Notes: generated by a model from the sequence alone, not told the origin. DNA of 64,000 bases from Apodemus sylvaticus (GCF_947179515.1 NC_067473.1:105096282-105160281), one strand, 5' to 3'; positions 20,012 to 32,190 are shown, counted from the stretch's first letter. Numbers and translations are program-made.

Positions 20012-23000
20012 TTGGGCCTTTTTATTTTTACTGGATATTTTCTTTATTTACATTTCAAATGTTATCTGCTTTCCCAGTTTTCCCCATCTTGGAAATGCCC
20101 TGTCTCATTCCCTCCTCTCCCTTCTTCTATGAGGATGTTAATGAAGCTGCAGTCATGTGTACTCCTCGGTTGATGGCTTAGTCCATGGAAGCTCTGGGAG
20201 GTCTGGTTGATTGATATTGTTGTTCTTCCTATGGGGTTGCAAACCCCTTCAGCTCCTTCAGTCTTTTACCTCCTCCCTTGGGACCATCTACTCAGTCCAA
20301 AAGTTGGCTGTGAGCGTCCTTCTCTATATTTGTAAGGACAGGAGACAACTATATCAGGCTCCTTTCACCAAGAATTATCTTGACATCAAAAATAGTGTTT
20401 TGATGACTGTATACTTTGTCTCAATATTTGCTCTGGTGAATATTGTATTCCACTTTCTAAGAAGGACCCAAATACCCAAATTTTGGTCTTCTTCTACTTG
20501 AGCTTCATGTGGTCTGTGAATTGTATCTTGAGAATTCTGAGTTTTTGGCCTAATACCCACTTATCAGGGAGTGCATATAATGTGTGTTTTTTGTGATTGT
20601 GTTACCTCATACTAGACGATATTTTCTAGTATCATCCATTTATCTAAAATTTCATAAGTCCATTGTTTTCATAGCTGAGTAGTCTACTGTGTAAATGTAC
20701 CACCTTTTCTGTATCTTTTCCTCTGTTGAAGGACACTGGGGTTACTTCCAGCTTTTGGCTATTATAAATAAGGCTGCTATGAACATAGTGGAGCATATTC
20801 CCTAGTTATATGTTATAGAATCATTTGAATATATGCCTAGGAATGGCATAGCTGGTTCCTCAGGTAATATTATGTCTAATTTTCTGAGGAACCACCAGAT
20901 TACTATCCTACCAACAATGGATGAGTGTTCCTCTTTCTCCATGTCTTCACCAGCATCTGATGTCACCTGTGCTTTTAATCTTAGCCATTCTGACTGGTGT
21001 GAGGGAGACTCTCAGGATTGTTTTGATTTGCATTTCCCTGACAACTAAGGATATTGACCATTTCTTTAGGTGATTCTCTGCTATAAAATATTCCTGAGTT
21101 GAAAATTCTTTTTTAATTCTCTACCCCATTTTTAACAGGGTTATTTCATTCTCTGGAGTCTAACTTCTTGAGTTCTTTGAATATATTGGATATTAGGCCT
21201 CTATCAGATATAGGATTTGTAAAGATCTTTTCCTAATCTGTTGGTTGTTGTTTTGTTCTATTGACAGTGTCCTTTGTCTTACAGAAGCTTTGCAATGTTA
21301 GAAGGTCCCATTAGTTAATTTTTGATCTTAGATCATAAGCCATTGGTGTTCTGTTCAGGAAATTTTCCCCATACCCCTGTGTTCAAGGCTCTTCTCCACT
21401 TTCTCCTTTATACATTTCATTGTATCTGATTTTATGTGGAGGTGCTTGATCCCCTTGGACATGAGCTTTGTCTAAGGAGATAAGAATAGGTATGTTTGCA
21501 TTTTTTCTACATATTGATGGCCAGTTGGACCAGCACTATTTGTTAAAATGTTGTCTTTTTTCACAGGATGGTTTTATTTCCTTTGTCAAAGATCAAGTGA
21601 CCATAGGTTTCTAGTTTCATGTGTGTGTCGGTTCAATTCTATTCCATTGACCTTTCCACCTGAATCTGTACCAATACAATACTGTTTTATCCCTATTGCT
21701 CTGGGATACTGATTGATATCAGGTATGGTGATTCCCCTAGAAGTTGAGAATAGTTTTCACTATCCTGTTTTTGTTTTTGTATTTGCTGTTGTTGTTGTTA
21801 TTCCAAATGAATTTGCAAATTGTTCTCTCTAATGATATGAAGAATTAGTTGATTTGGAATTTGGTGGGGATTGTACTGAATCTGTAGATTTCTTTTGACA
21901 AAAATCACCATTTTTTATTTTTTTTACAATATTAATCTTGCCAATCCATGAGCACAGGGGATCTTTCCAGCTTTTGAGATCTTTGATTTCTTTCTTCAGA
22001 GACTTGAAGTTCTTCCCATATAGATCTGTCACGTGTTTGGTTACAGTCACACCAAGATATTCTATATTATTTGTGACTATTGTGAATGGTGCCATTTCCC
22101 TAATTTCTTTCTCAGCCTGTTTATCCTTTGAGTAAAGGAAGGCTACATGTTTGTTTGAATTAATTTTATATCCAGCCACTTTGCTGAAATTGTTTATCAG
22201 ATTTAGGAGTTCTCTGATTCAATTTTGTGGTCACTTAAGTAAATGATCTGCAAATAGTGATGGCTTGACTTCTTCCTTTCCGATTTGTATCCATTTGACC
22301 TCCTTTTGTTGTCCAATTTCTCTTTCTACAGCATCAAATACTATATTGAATAAATAGGGAGAGAGTGGGCAGTCTTGTCTAGTCCTTGATTTTAGTGGGA
22401 TTGCTTCAAGTTTCTCTCCATTTAGTTTGATGTTGGCTACTACTGGTTTGCTATATGTGGCTTTTACTATGTTTATTTATGAGCCTTGAATTTCTGATCT
22501 TTCCAAGACGTTTAACATGAAGAGATGCTCAATTTTTTTCAAATGCCTTTTCAGCATCTAATGAAATGATCTTCTGGGAATTTTTCACTGTGATTGTTTA
22601 TGTAGTGGATTGCACTGATGGATATCTGTATATTGAACCATCCCTGCCTCACTGGAAGGAAGCCTATTTGATCTTGGTGAATTATCATATTAATGTATTC
22701 TTGGGTTTGGTTTGCAAGAATTATATTGGGTATTTTTACACTGATATTTACTGGGGAAATTGGTCTGCAGTCCTCTTTCTTTGTTTGGTATTTATGCAGT
22801 TTAGGCATAAGCTTAATTGTGGCTTCATAGAAAGAATTGGTAGTGTTCCTTCTGTTTCTATTTTGTGGTTTGAAGAGTGTTCGTATTAGGTCTTCTTTGA
22901 AAACCTGATAGAATTCTCCACTAAACCCATCTGTTCCTGTGCTTTTTTTTCTTGGTTGGGAAAATATTAATTACAGCCTCTATTTCTTTAGGGGTTATGG

Positions 23001-23796
23001 GACTGTTTTAGAAGCTCTTGTTTTAACTTCAGCACCTGGTATCTGCCTAGAAAGTTGCCCATTTCATGCAGATTTTCCAATTTTCTTGAGTAAAAGTTTT
23101 TGTAATAGAATCTGATGATTTTTTGAATTTCCACAGTTTCCATTGTTATGTCTTCCTTTCATTTCTGATATTATCAATTTGGATACTGTCTCTGTGCCCT
23201 CTGGCTAGTCTGGCTAAGGATCTATCTATCTTGTTGATTTTCTCAGTGAGCCAGCTCCAGGTTTTGTTGATTCTGTGTATAGTTCTTTTTGTTTCTACTT
23301 GATTGATTTCAGCCCAAAGTTTGATTATTTCCTGCAGTCAACTCCTCTTGGGTGTCTTTGCTTCTTTTTGTTCTAGAGCTTTCATGTGTGCTGTCAAGCT
23401 GATAGTGTATGCTCTCTCCAGTTTCTTTTTGGAGGCACTTAGAGCTATGAGTTTTCCTCTTACTACTGTGTTCATTGTGTCCCATAAGTGTTTGTATGAT
23501 GTGTCTTCATACATTACATTCTCAGTAGTCTTTAATTTCTTCTTTATTTCTTTCTAAACCGAGTAATCATTGAGTAGAGCATTGTTCAGCTTCCAAGTGT
23601 ATGAGTGTTTTCTGTTGTTTGTGTTGGTATTAAAAAGCAGCCTTAATCTGTGGTGATCTGATATGATTCATGGATTTATTTCTCTCTTCTTGGATCTGTT
23701 GAGGCCTGTTTTGTGACCAGTTATATGGTCAGTTTTGGAGAAGGTACCATGTGGTGCTAAGAAGAAGGTATATTCTTTTGCTTTAGGATGACTTTC
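20012..23796 (-). mobile_element. L1, 3.8 kb, antisense, inserted in another L1
   Basis: A continuous minus-strand element from its 3' end (near 20012-20050, 'tatttacatttcaaatgtt') through the 3' UTR (to about 20550) and most of ORF2 to the endonuclease C-terminal part near 23796. Flanking text on both sides (19976-20011 and 23797 onward) matches the 3' UTR of a different antisense L1, so this one is nested. No clear target duplication survives. Divergence is intermediate: older than the 9374 or 52669 copies. Confidence 0.85.
20552..23796 (-). pseudogene. L1 ORF2 pseudogene, 5'-truncated
   Basis: Minus-strand ORF2 remnant covering the end of the endonuclease, the whole reverse transcriptase and the C-terminal domain. 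The stop codon TAG is encoded at 20552-20554. The reverse transcriptase catalytic F-A-D-D site near 22240-22255 is damaged: a small deletion follows F-A-D, so the second aspartate is lost. Long open blocks survive only at 21829-22179 (thumb region) and 22551-22808. Many frameshifts and stops lie between. It cannot be functional. Confidence 0.8.
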
Positions 23797-24267
23797 TAGA
23801 GGTTTTCTCTAACCATATCTCTGGAAGCTGTATATTTCATTTCATTCTCCTGGACTTCTGGGCCTCTCTCCTCTTCCTACAATACCTGATCCTGCCTTTA
23901 CTTTACCTTCTCCTCCTTCTCCTACCCATGCTCATTCTTTCCCTCTTCCTTCCAAGATTATTTTGTTACCTCTTCTAAGTGGGACTGAAGAATTTTCACT
24001 TGAGCCTTTCTTCTTAATTCATTATGGTTTATGGAGTGTATCATGGATATTTTGTGATTTACAGATAATAGCAATTTGTCAGCGAGTATATACCATGAAT
24101 GTTCTTTAAGGTCTGTGTTACCTTACTGAGAGCAGTATTTTCTAGTTTTATCTTTTGCATGAAATATTCATAATGACTCTCTTTTTAAAACTGAACAATA
24201 TTCCATTCTGTAAATGAAACACATTTTCTGTATTCTGTCTCTTATTGTGGGACATCTGAATTGGCCC
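23797..24267 (-). mobile_element. Diverged L1 3' UTR / ORF2 end, antisense
   Basis: Follows L1 3' UTR in antisense ('gactttctagagg', 'aagattattttgttacc', 'tctaagtgggactgaag') and then the ORF2 terminus ('gtgtatcatggatattttgtg', 'cgagtatataccatgaatg'; first in parts). The short stretch 19976-20011 appears to be the left part of the same host, split by the 20012-23796 element. Confidence 0.65.
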
Positions 24268-24388
24268 AGGAGGTCTGATGCTCTTTTCTTAACTCTAGAA
24301 TATCTAGACTAACATGGTTACTCACATGGTGTATATTATATGCAGAGAAAATACACAAACAAATAAAATGAAATTAAATAGCAAAACT
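24268..24388 (+). mobile_element. B2/B3-type SINE 3' part
   Basis: 'ggtctgatgctcttttc', 'cacatggtgtatat', 'aaaatacacaaacaaataaaatgaa' (in parts) match the tail half of B2/B3 SINEs on the plus strand. It is inserted between L1 fragments and the head is missing. Confidence 0.5.
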
Positions 24389-24760
24389 GAATACTGTAGA
24401 GATGCACTTTTCTCAGCATACTCGAGTTTTTGCAATATTTGCATGTCCATTTTGTTGTTGCAGAAAAAGACTTAACTGTAAGAGATGTTTGTTGTCGTCA
24501 TTACCTAGAACCAGGGAAAGTGTTCGTCTTTTTTTAAAAAAGAAATGATTTACTTCTGCAGACTGATCAGTTCTGGGAGATGATTAATGCTCTATAAGTT
24601 GATTTTGTATGTGAATCAAATGCTGAAAATTTGATCTAATTCCTCTTATTATAGCATTGAAATTATGTCTATTTAGTTTATCAACTCATGTTGATGCCAT
24701 GATATTATATACTTGTATCTGTCATTAAATATTGTGATTAAACCCAGAATTAAACTTTCA
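24389..24760. other. Unassigned, perhaps very old L1
   Basis: AT-rich stretch between a SINE piece and clear L1 endonuclease text. No confident family match. Confidence 0.35.
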
Positions 24761-24761
24761 T

Positions 24762-25015
24762 CTTGGCTGATTTTTTCTTTGATCAGTGTGGTATTCTTTC
24801 CTATCTCTTTGGATTAGTTTTACTTTGAAATTTACTTTATCACATACTAAAATGGCAATTCCAGTTTGCAACTTAGGTAAGTTTGCTTGGAATATCTATT
24901 TCCATTCTTTTCCTTGCTGTGATGTCGATTGAGGAATTTACGTATGTTTCTTAGAGGCAGCAGAAATAAATGAATTCTGTTTTCATATCTATTCTATTAC
25001 ATTTTTTCATTTACT
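24762..25015 (-). mobile_element. Old L1 ORF2 endonuclease-region remnant, antisense
   Basis: 'ttggctgattttttctttgatcagtg' (in parts), 'actaaaatggcaattccag' and 'gtttgcttggaatat' are the antisense of ORF2 just downstream of the endonuclease start. Together with 18850-19975 this may be the same host element interrupted by later insertions. Confidence 0.55.
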
Positions 25016-25089
25016 AAAAATAGATTCTTTTCCCATTCAGCATATTTTGGCAATATTTTCCCCATTTCTACTCTTACCAGTCCTTCCTG

Positions 25090-26640
25090 ACCATCCTTCC
25101 TTCTGGCCCTAATTCTTTTCTGTATTGAATTATGAAAGTACAGGTTTCCAGAAGATAACATCCAAACAAGACAAAAAAAAAAAACCACAATAAGATGCAA
25201 CAGAACAAAAACAAGCAAACAACAACAGCAACACATTGCATAACAACTGGACAAGACAACACAAACACATGTCTTAAGGAAAAGAGCACTGGCAATAAAT
25301 AAACACAAGAATTAGAGAACCAGTTGTTCACACACTAAGGAGTCTGATTAAAAGACTAACTGAAAGCTATAATATGTATTCAGAGGCCACAGTGCAGATA
25401 CACGTAGGCTCTGTATTTGCTGCTTCAGTCTCTGCGAATTTATATGATATTTGCTCAGTTGACTTAGAAGGTCTTATTCCCTGGTGTCATATATTCCCTC
25501 TGGCTTCTGCACTTTTTCTGCCTCTTCTTCCAAGGGGTTCTTTAAGCTCTTAAGGTGCTTTGATGCAGTCATCCTTGCAACTGTGTATTCCATAGTCTCT
25601 TTCAGCATAATATCTGACTGTGAGTGTCTGGATTTATCTGTTGCAGGAAGCTTTTCGATCTGACTTACTTAAGATTTTTATTGCTTAGGACAAAACACTA
25701 TTACCAAAACACAAGTTTGAGAGAAGAGGGTTTATTTAGCTTATATTTCACTATTACTATTCATTATTGAAAGATGACAGGACAGGAACTCAAATAAGAA
25801 AGGATCCTGGAAGCAGCAACTGCTGCAGAAGCCATGGAGGTATGCTGCATACTGGTGGGCATTCCCTGAATTGCTCAGCCTGTCTTTTAATACAACCCAG
25901 GACAACTAGCCTAAGCATGGTACCACCCACAATGGGCTGCCCCATATTCCTTTAATTGAGAAAATTCCTTACAGCTGGATCTCATGAAGGTACCCCCTCA
26001 TCTAAGCCTCCTTTCTCTTTGATAACTTTAACTTGTGTCAAGTTGACACACAAAACCAAATCACTGATGATGGCTGAATCAGGCAAAGCTCAATAAGTGT
26101 AGCAGGAAGAAAGATTATCATAGAATTCATTTTAAGGTATGCTATTTAGAAAAGTAGTATATATTTTTACCCTGGGTTTTTAGAATATCTAGACTCTGAC
26201 AAAGCAGGGTCAAGTATATTTATATTATAGAGTTAGACTTAAGCCAAAGTAGATATCAGTTGGCTACTTACACAAGATTTGTACTATCAATACCCTTGCA
26301 TATCTTATAGCCAGGGCATATTGTGGGTCAAAGGATTTATATCTGGGTTGATGCTTATGTTTCTCTTTCTCCCTTCTCTACTTGTTGCTGTATCTCAGCA
26401 CCAAATACAGCAAGCATTCTCCATTAGCAAAGAAACAACTTCTGCCAAGAAAACAGGTAGGTTATATATAGAATTCTCCCCTCTCTTTTACTTCCTCTAT
26501 TTGCAACCCAGCAGTCTCATTCCCAATGCTTTAGGAGAATCTCTCTGGTAACCTCTTGTGCCTTTCTATCCCCATTCTAAGATCAGATAAGTGTACCATT
26601 CTTGAACGATCTGCTCTACTCCCTCCTGTGAATTCCCTCA
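25090..26640 (-). mobile_element. Lx-type L1 3' UTR, antisense, interrupted
   Basis: Landmarks in order: 'gaaagctataatatgtattc', 'agtctctgcgaatttatatga', 'tggcttctgcac', 'ctgcctcttcttc', 'gatggctgaatcagg', 'catatcttatagccagggca' and 'gtgggtcaaaggattt'. The block 25677-26067 is a separate repeat inserted within it. Confidence 0.65.
25677..26067 (-). mobile_element. Rodent interspersed repeat, antisense (family name uncertain)
   Basis: A common rodent repeat recognisable from 'gagggtttatttagctta', 'aagatgacaggacaggaac', 'gatcctggaagcagcaact', 'cccacaatgggctgcccc' and the terminal 'gtgtcaagttgacacacaaaac'. It splits the surrounding L1 3' UTR. It appears related to the sense copy at 57900-58262. 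I could not name the family with confidence. Confidence 0.6.
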
Positions 26641-26649
26641 TACCTGGAC

Positions 26650-27230
26650 TCTATCCACATTCCTAAGAGTCTGCTCCCAATATACAGAAAAACATTGCAA
26701 TTGGTAGCCCCAGTTGACCTTAACTATCAGTTCCAAAGAAAATATTCTAATAGGACACACACTTGCATCCCTCTCACCAAAAATCTAGACAGGAAAAGTA
26801 AACCAAGGAACAAAGCACCCATCCAAAGAAGGAAGACAAATCTAGAAATCTGCACCTAGAACTAAAATTAACCCAATCTCTGATGCCTAGATGCCAGCAC
26901 AAAGACACAACAAAAAACAGGGTAGTATGTCTTCACTAGACTCCAGCTATCCTACCACAGCAGGCCCTGAATATTCTGACATAGAAGAAGCACAAGAAAA
27001 AAAAAAAGACATTAAAACTGCCCGTGTGAAGATGATAGATGTCCTTAAAGAGAAAATGAATAAGGCCCTTCAAGAAATACAAAAAATAAAAGCAGTGTAA
27101 GGAAATGTTTAAGACCCAAATATGAAAACAGAATGAACCAAACAAAACAAAATAAAACAAAACAAAATTCCAGCAGGGAATTCTGAAAGTGAAAATTTTA
27201 GGAATTCAAATATGATCTACAGACGTGAAC
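26650..27230 (+). mobile_element. L1 5' UTR end and ORF1 start, sense
   Basis: Plus-strand text matching the end of an L1 5' leader ('gaaatctgcacctagaactaa', 'gatgcctagatgccagcacaa', each in parts) followed by the ORF1 start region. This is one of only two places in the window where an L1 5' region is present. Confidence 0.65.
26891..27100 (+). pseudogene. L1 ORF1 N-terminal remnant
   Basis: About 69 codons from ATG at 26891 resemble the N-terminus of murid L1 ORF1p, the RNA-binding chaperone that coats L1 RNA. Recognisable are an initial basic Met-Pro-Ala-x-R, then S-Y-P-T-T-A-G-P-E-Y-S and an alpha-helical Lys/Glu-rich stretch (M-I-D-V-L-K-E-K-M-N-K) that begins the coiled coil. A stop follows at 27098-27100. 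The coiled coil, RRM and C-terminal domain are missing or unrecognisable. It is a truncated fossil, not a gene. Confidence 0.65.
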
Positions 27231-27489
27231 ATTACTAACAGAACACAAGAGGTGAAAGAGAATGTTAGACATTGAAGATACAACATAGAAATTGTGTTTC
27301 TGAAAATTTCTAAGTATCTAGCTGCAGAGAAGTTGATAGAAGTCAAATTCCAACCTATGTAGATAAACGACAAGCATGAAAACACAGAGAATATTCAGCA
27401 AAATCAGACCAGCAAAATCGAAGGAATGGGAGTACACACATACACAGAGACATATATTTACTCACACCCAAACATTATCAATGGTGTCA
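27231..27489. other. Unassigned, probably degraded L1
   Basis: A-rich plus-strand composition continues between the ORF1 remnant and clear ORF2 text, but I could not align it with confidence. Confidence 0.4.
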
Positions 27490-29090
27490 ATTATACCCCA
27501 AAAGATACAAACTAGTAGAAAGTATGCTAAAAACAGGATCCATTCCACACACTAATGGACATCAGATTCTTGATAAATAGTCTAGTAATACACAGTGAAA
27601 AAAAGCAAGCTTCTTCAAGTAATAGTGCTGAACAAACTAGTAGTATGAATGTAGAAGAATGGAAATTTATTATACTAACCACCATGTTTAAAACTCAAGT
27701 CCATCTGGATCAAAGGCCTCAACATAAAACAGAATACACTGAACCAAATAAAGAGAAACTGAGGAGCATCCTTGAATTCATAGACAGGAAATGACTTTCT
27801 GAGTAGAACAATGATAACATAGGCAACAAGATGAACAATTAATAAAGGAAACCTCATTAAACAGAAAAGATTTTGAAATGCAATATTCAGACAAAGCAAT
27901 AGACTACAGAATGGGAAGATTGTTACCAACTCCATATCTGATAGGAGACTAATATCCAAAATGTATAAATAACTCTCAAAAACCAGCTACCAAAAGCCAA
28001 ATAATCCAATTGAAAATAGGGTGCATGTTTAAAGAGAGAACAGGGAAGTCTCAAATGGCTGAAAAACAGTTAAAGTAAGAGTAACCGCCCTTAGCCATTA
28101 GGGAAATGAAATCAAAATTACATTGAGATTCATTTTTACAATTTTCAGAATGTCTAAGATCAGTAACAAAAGTGACAGGTTATATTAGTAAGTATATGAA
28201 GCAAGGGATCACCCTTTTGTTACTGATGGGAGTGCAAACTTGTACAGCCCCTATGGAGATCAATATGCCTGTTCCCCAGGCACTTGGGAATCAATCTTCC
28301 TCAAGATACATATAGACCGTTTGTGGGCATATATCCAAAGGACACTCCACTCCATCCTACCACAAGGACCCTTGCTCAGTTTCATTCATTGCAGCTTTTT
28401 TTCCATCATAGCCAGAATCTAGAAACAACCTAGATAAATGTCTCTCAACAGAAGAGAATATGGTACACTTATATAATAGAGTAATATATAGGTGTTTTCA
28501 AAACTGATACCATAAAATTTGCAAGCAAATGGATGCATCAATAAAAACAACATCCTGAGTGAGCTAAGAGTGAGCCAGAAAAATAAACATGTTATTTATT
28601 CACTTATAAGTAGACATTAGCTGTTAAGTAAATGATAATCAAGCTAAAATCTACATGCTCATAGACATTAGAGTCAGAGGAGGACTCTATGGGAGAACCA
28701 TGGATTTCCCTAGAAAGGCAGATTCGAATAAATTGTATTTTGCATGGGTACAGGTGAGTACTGGAGATGGAAGGATCAGGTTAGAGGAGGGAGGGGGAGA
28801 GTATACAAAGACACTGCTAGAATTATAGGGCTTTGGGGAGTGATAAACCTAGTCCAGTGGAAACTTCCTCCAATCTAGAAGGGGGACCCTATTGAGGATT
28901 CTTAGTCGTGGTGGAAATGGAAACTGAACTGTACACTTTTTGTAGCCAGGGATTATTCTTATGAAGGAATTGGGTTCTGTTAATTTGAATTGTTGCCTGG
29001 GGATGTCCTCTGCAGTTCCCTTAATGACCCAGGCTGTTGCTAGGACATAGGGTCTTTTTCTCTCCATCAGGATGTTTTATCTAGCATCAA
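27490..29090 (+). mobile_element. Old L1, ORF2 end and 3' UTR, sense
   Basis: 27490-28620 is heavily diverged ORF2 3' region ('gctgaacaaactagtag', 'aatgggaagattgttacc', 'ataggagactaatatcc', 'gggaaatgaaatcaaaat', 'gggcatatatccaaaggac', 'gcaagcaaatggatg'). 28620-29090 is the corresponding older 3' UTR ('gctaaaatctacatgctca', 'atgacccaggctgttgc'). All frames are broken. Confidence 0.7.
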
Positions 29091-29904
29091 TAAGGTGGTG
29101 TTTGCCCTGTTTTATTGTATCTTGTTTTTTCATGTGAAATATATAATTTTCATATTAAAAATGAGAGCAATATGGCTTAAATCACTTAATAAGTTCAGAA
29201 CATATCACAATGTATGTGAACTTGCTAAAAATATGAATCAGAGCACACATGGCAAACAATCAAGCTGATCATATTCTTAATGCAAACCTTTCAGTACATA
29301 CCTTAAGATCAGAAAATATAAGGCAAAATTAAGACAAGAAACAGATTAATAAGTGGTAGAAGATTTTTTCCAGCTTCATGGCTGCTATGCCAAAGGAACT
29401 ACTTCTAAGCTTTTTGGAAGCTTTTGAGAAAATTAAAACATAAAAATGAAGCAGCAAAAACCATTCAGTTAGTGAAGCATTTGTTGTACATGTGCTAGGA
29501 ATTGAGAGTGAATTTGCAATGCTCAATAAATGACACACATGAGGGTACTTATTTATAACTATTAAACTCAATATGTTAACAGGCAGATTTTCAAGCAAAG
29601 TTGATTAGTTAACAAACTTTGATCATTGATTGAGCTATGAGTTCAGTGAGAAATCCTGTCAAAATAAATTTATTGATAAAAAAATCAATAGACATAGACA
29701 AGTGATCTCAACATAAACATACAAACATACATACATACATACACTCAAATGCAAACACCAAATGCAAAGGATAATTAGAAAACAAAAACAGAAATGTGGG
29801 AAAAATGGATGGAGGCTTATCAAATGTATAGTGAGCTAGTCAGAAATCAAAATTCTGTTGATTTTTGATTCATTAGCATAAATAAAAATTCAAGTAATTG
29901 ACTG
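29091..29904. other. Intergenic DNA, nothing recognised
   Basis: AT-rich, with a short (CATA)n near 29728-29745. No gene recognised. Confidence 0.55.
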
Positions 29905-30095
29905 AGGATATGATTTAGGGTTTAATATTGCAGAATGCATTGTGGACCCTAAATTGGTTTCCAGCACTATTATTGGTTTATTCCCAACTACCTGTAATTC
30001 TAACTCCAGCAAGGACCGACATATAAAAACTTCTCAGACACACTGACAGATGCACACATCTATAGAGAAATAAAAATAAATATTTAAAATGTCTT
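29905..30095 (+). mobile_element. Diverged B3/B2-type SINE
   Basis: 'ttggtttccagcac', 'ctacctgtaattctaactcc', 'ggaccgacat', 'gaaataaaaataaatattt' follow the order of a B3 SINE body and tail on the plus strand. The tRNA-like head is poor. Confidence 0.5.
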
Positions 30096-30574
30096 AATCT
30101 GCCTTAAAATGTATAAATTCAATTTAGAAAGATAACTTCAAGTGGGTAAAAAGGAAAAACAGTTGAACATGTCTAAGTAATAAAAATATACATCTACTGA
30201 ACAAACCCACTGAGCACCAAGTTAAGAGAAAGAAATAGGAAATGAAATCTCAGGTTCACTCTAATTGAATTTGTAAGATGTAGAATACAAATGACACAGT
30301 AATAAACAAAAAACTAACTTCCAAGGTACATCATTAAATTATGTTATTGGTATTAAAACGGTCAGTTACATAACACCTATTATATGTTAATATTTATATA
30401 CAGTCTGTGAAATTATAGGTGAAAATAATGGCTGATATTTGCAGATTTTTTAATATTTTATGATCATTTTAAGTAACTGTTAATACAAAAGCATGATAAA
30501 GAAATTAACATTGCTGTATATAATGCCTATATTAGGAGGGAAAAATACAGAAACACACATACTCACATACGCAT

Positions 30575-30606
<32 letters not shown>

Positions 30607-30796
30607 CACAGGTTCTAGTTTAAAGTGACTTTTTGTAAATTAATATGGGTCTATTTTTCTGAATGTCATTTTAGAGAATAACAAATTAAAGTGAATAAAT
30701 ACTGACAAAAAGAGAATTAAGGATAAAATTATGAGATGAACAAAAAATATGTGAATACTAAAATGACAGAGGAAAAAAGTATTTACAGCAAAATTC
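30096..30796. other. Intergenic DNA with a (CA)n at 30579-30606
   Basis: AT-rich, no interspersed repeat or gene recognised apart from about 14 CA units. Confidence 0.6.
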
Positions 30797-30806
30797 TCAA
30801 ATTATT

Positions 30807-31597
30807 TTGTTCCCTTTCGTAGAGGAACCAAAGCACCCTCACTTAAGTCCTCCTTCTTCTTGAGCTTCCTGTGCAGGGTGAATTGTAACTTTTTTTATTT
30901 TGAGGTTTTGGGCTAACATTCACTTATTATTGAGTACGTACCATGTGTGTTCTTTTGTGATTGGGTTGCCTCGCTTAGGATGACAGTCACAGGAGCAATA
31001 AGGGAGACAATATGTGGAGCAGAGACTGAAGTAAAGGCCACCCAGAGACTGCCCTACCTGGGGATTCATCCTGTAAACAGTCACCAAACCCCAATATGTT
31101 TATGGACGATAACAAGAGCATACCAAAAGGAGCATGCCATGGTTGTCTCTGGAGAAGCCCTGCCAGAGCCTTACAAATACAGAGGCAGATGCTAGCAAGC
31201 AACTATTGGACTGGGCACTGGTCCCAAATGGAGGATGGTCCAGCTGGTGGATGGTCTAGAGTTGCTGAAGGGGTTTAGAGCCCCATGGGAAGAACAATGC
31301 TTTTGGCCACCCAGATGCCCCAAGTCTTCCAGGGACTGAACGATCAATAAAGGGGCAAAATGTGGCAGAGGAAAGAGTTTTGGGGCATCAGTGGGAGGAA
31401 TGGTCCTCGGTCAGGTAAAGGCTCATAGAGGCCCCAACAAAGGGAATGGGGGGGGCGAGTGTGTTGGGTGGAGAGGCATATACATGGAGGTATGGGGAGG
31501 GAAGAGGGATAGGGGCTTGTGGTCTTAGGGGAGGGGGGATATCTGGAAAGTTTTTACCATTGGCAATGTAAATGAGGACGATATTCAATTAAAAAAA
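30807..31597 (+). mobile_element. 5'-inverted L1 confined to ORF2 end and 3' UTR
   Basis: TCAAATTATT at 30797-30806 recurs exactly at 31598-31607 around the insert. 30807-30980 is minus-strand L1, from early 3' UTR back into the end of ORF2 ('gtaccatgtgtgttctttt', 'ggttgcctcgcttagga'). 30981-31597 is plus-strand 3' UTR ('aatatgtggagcagagactg' ... 'tcaattaaaaaaa'). In element coordinates the two parts abut: 'gaaagggaac' at the inverted end is followed in related L1s by the 'acaggagca-ata' text that starts the sense part. This is the twin-priming pattern. Confidence 0.85.
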
Positions 31598-31607
31598 TCA
31601 AATTATT

Positions 31608-31790
31608 ATATATATTCAAATACATATAAATATATTCAAATTCATATAAATATATTCATATATATTCAAATTAATCAAAACTGATTTTGATATTTTCTCG
31701 ATTATCAATTGTTTATCATTGCTATAAAGTTTTATTTTATCATCCACATTAAATTATATTTGAATTTCTATTATGTCTTACATGAGTACG
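31608..31790. other. AT-rich DNA with ATTCAAAT/ATATAAA repeats
   Basis: Imperfect tandem 'tatattcaaatacatataaa' type units over 31606-31670; the rest is unremarkable. Confidence 0.6.
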
Positions 31791-32190
31791 GGGTCCCCAG
31801 TGGAGTAATTGGAGAAAGAACTGAAGGCACTGAAGGGGTTTGCAATCCATAGGAAGAACAACAATATCAACCAAGCCAGATACCTTAGAGCTCCGAGGGA
31901 CTAAGCCACCAACCAAAGCGTACACATGGAGGGACCCATGGCTCCAGCCGCATATGTGGCAGAGAAATGGCCTTGGTGGACATCAATGGGAGGAGAGGCC
32001 CTTGGTTTTGGAAGGCTCAATGCCCCATCATAAGGGAATGTCAGCACAGGGAGTAGGAAGGGGTGGGTGGATGGGGAGCACCCTCATAGAAGTTGGGAGA
32101 GGGAGGATGAGACAGAGGTTTCTGGAGAGGAAACCAGAAAGTGGATCACACTTGAAATGTAAATAAATAAAATATCCAATAAAAAAATCG
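31791..32190 (+). mobile_element. L1 3' UTR, sense
   Basis: 'ggtccccagtggag', 'gggactaagccaccaaccaaa', 'ggcagagaaatggcc', 'gggaggagaggcccttgg' (in parts), a G-rich stretch and 'cttgaaatgtaaataaataaaatatccaataaaaaaa' (in parts). It is 5'-truncated and non-coding. Confidence 0.85.

Noticed and set aside
30981..31600. G-rich stretch with several ATG frames considered as a CpG-island first exon
   Set aside because: It is L1 3' UTR within a target-site duplication, and CpG is not enriched.
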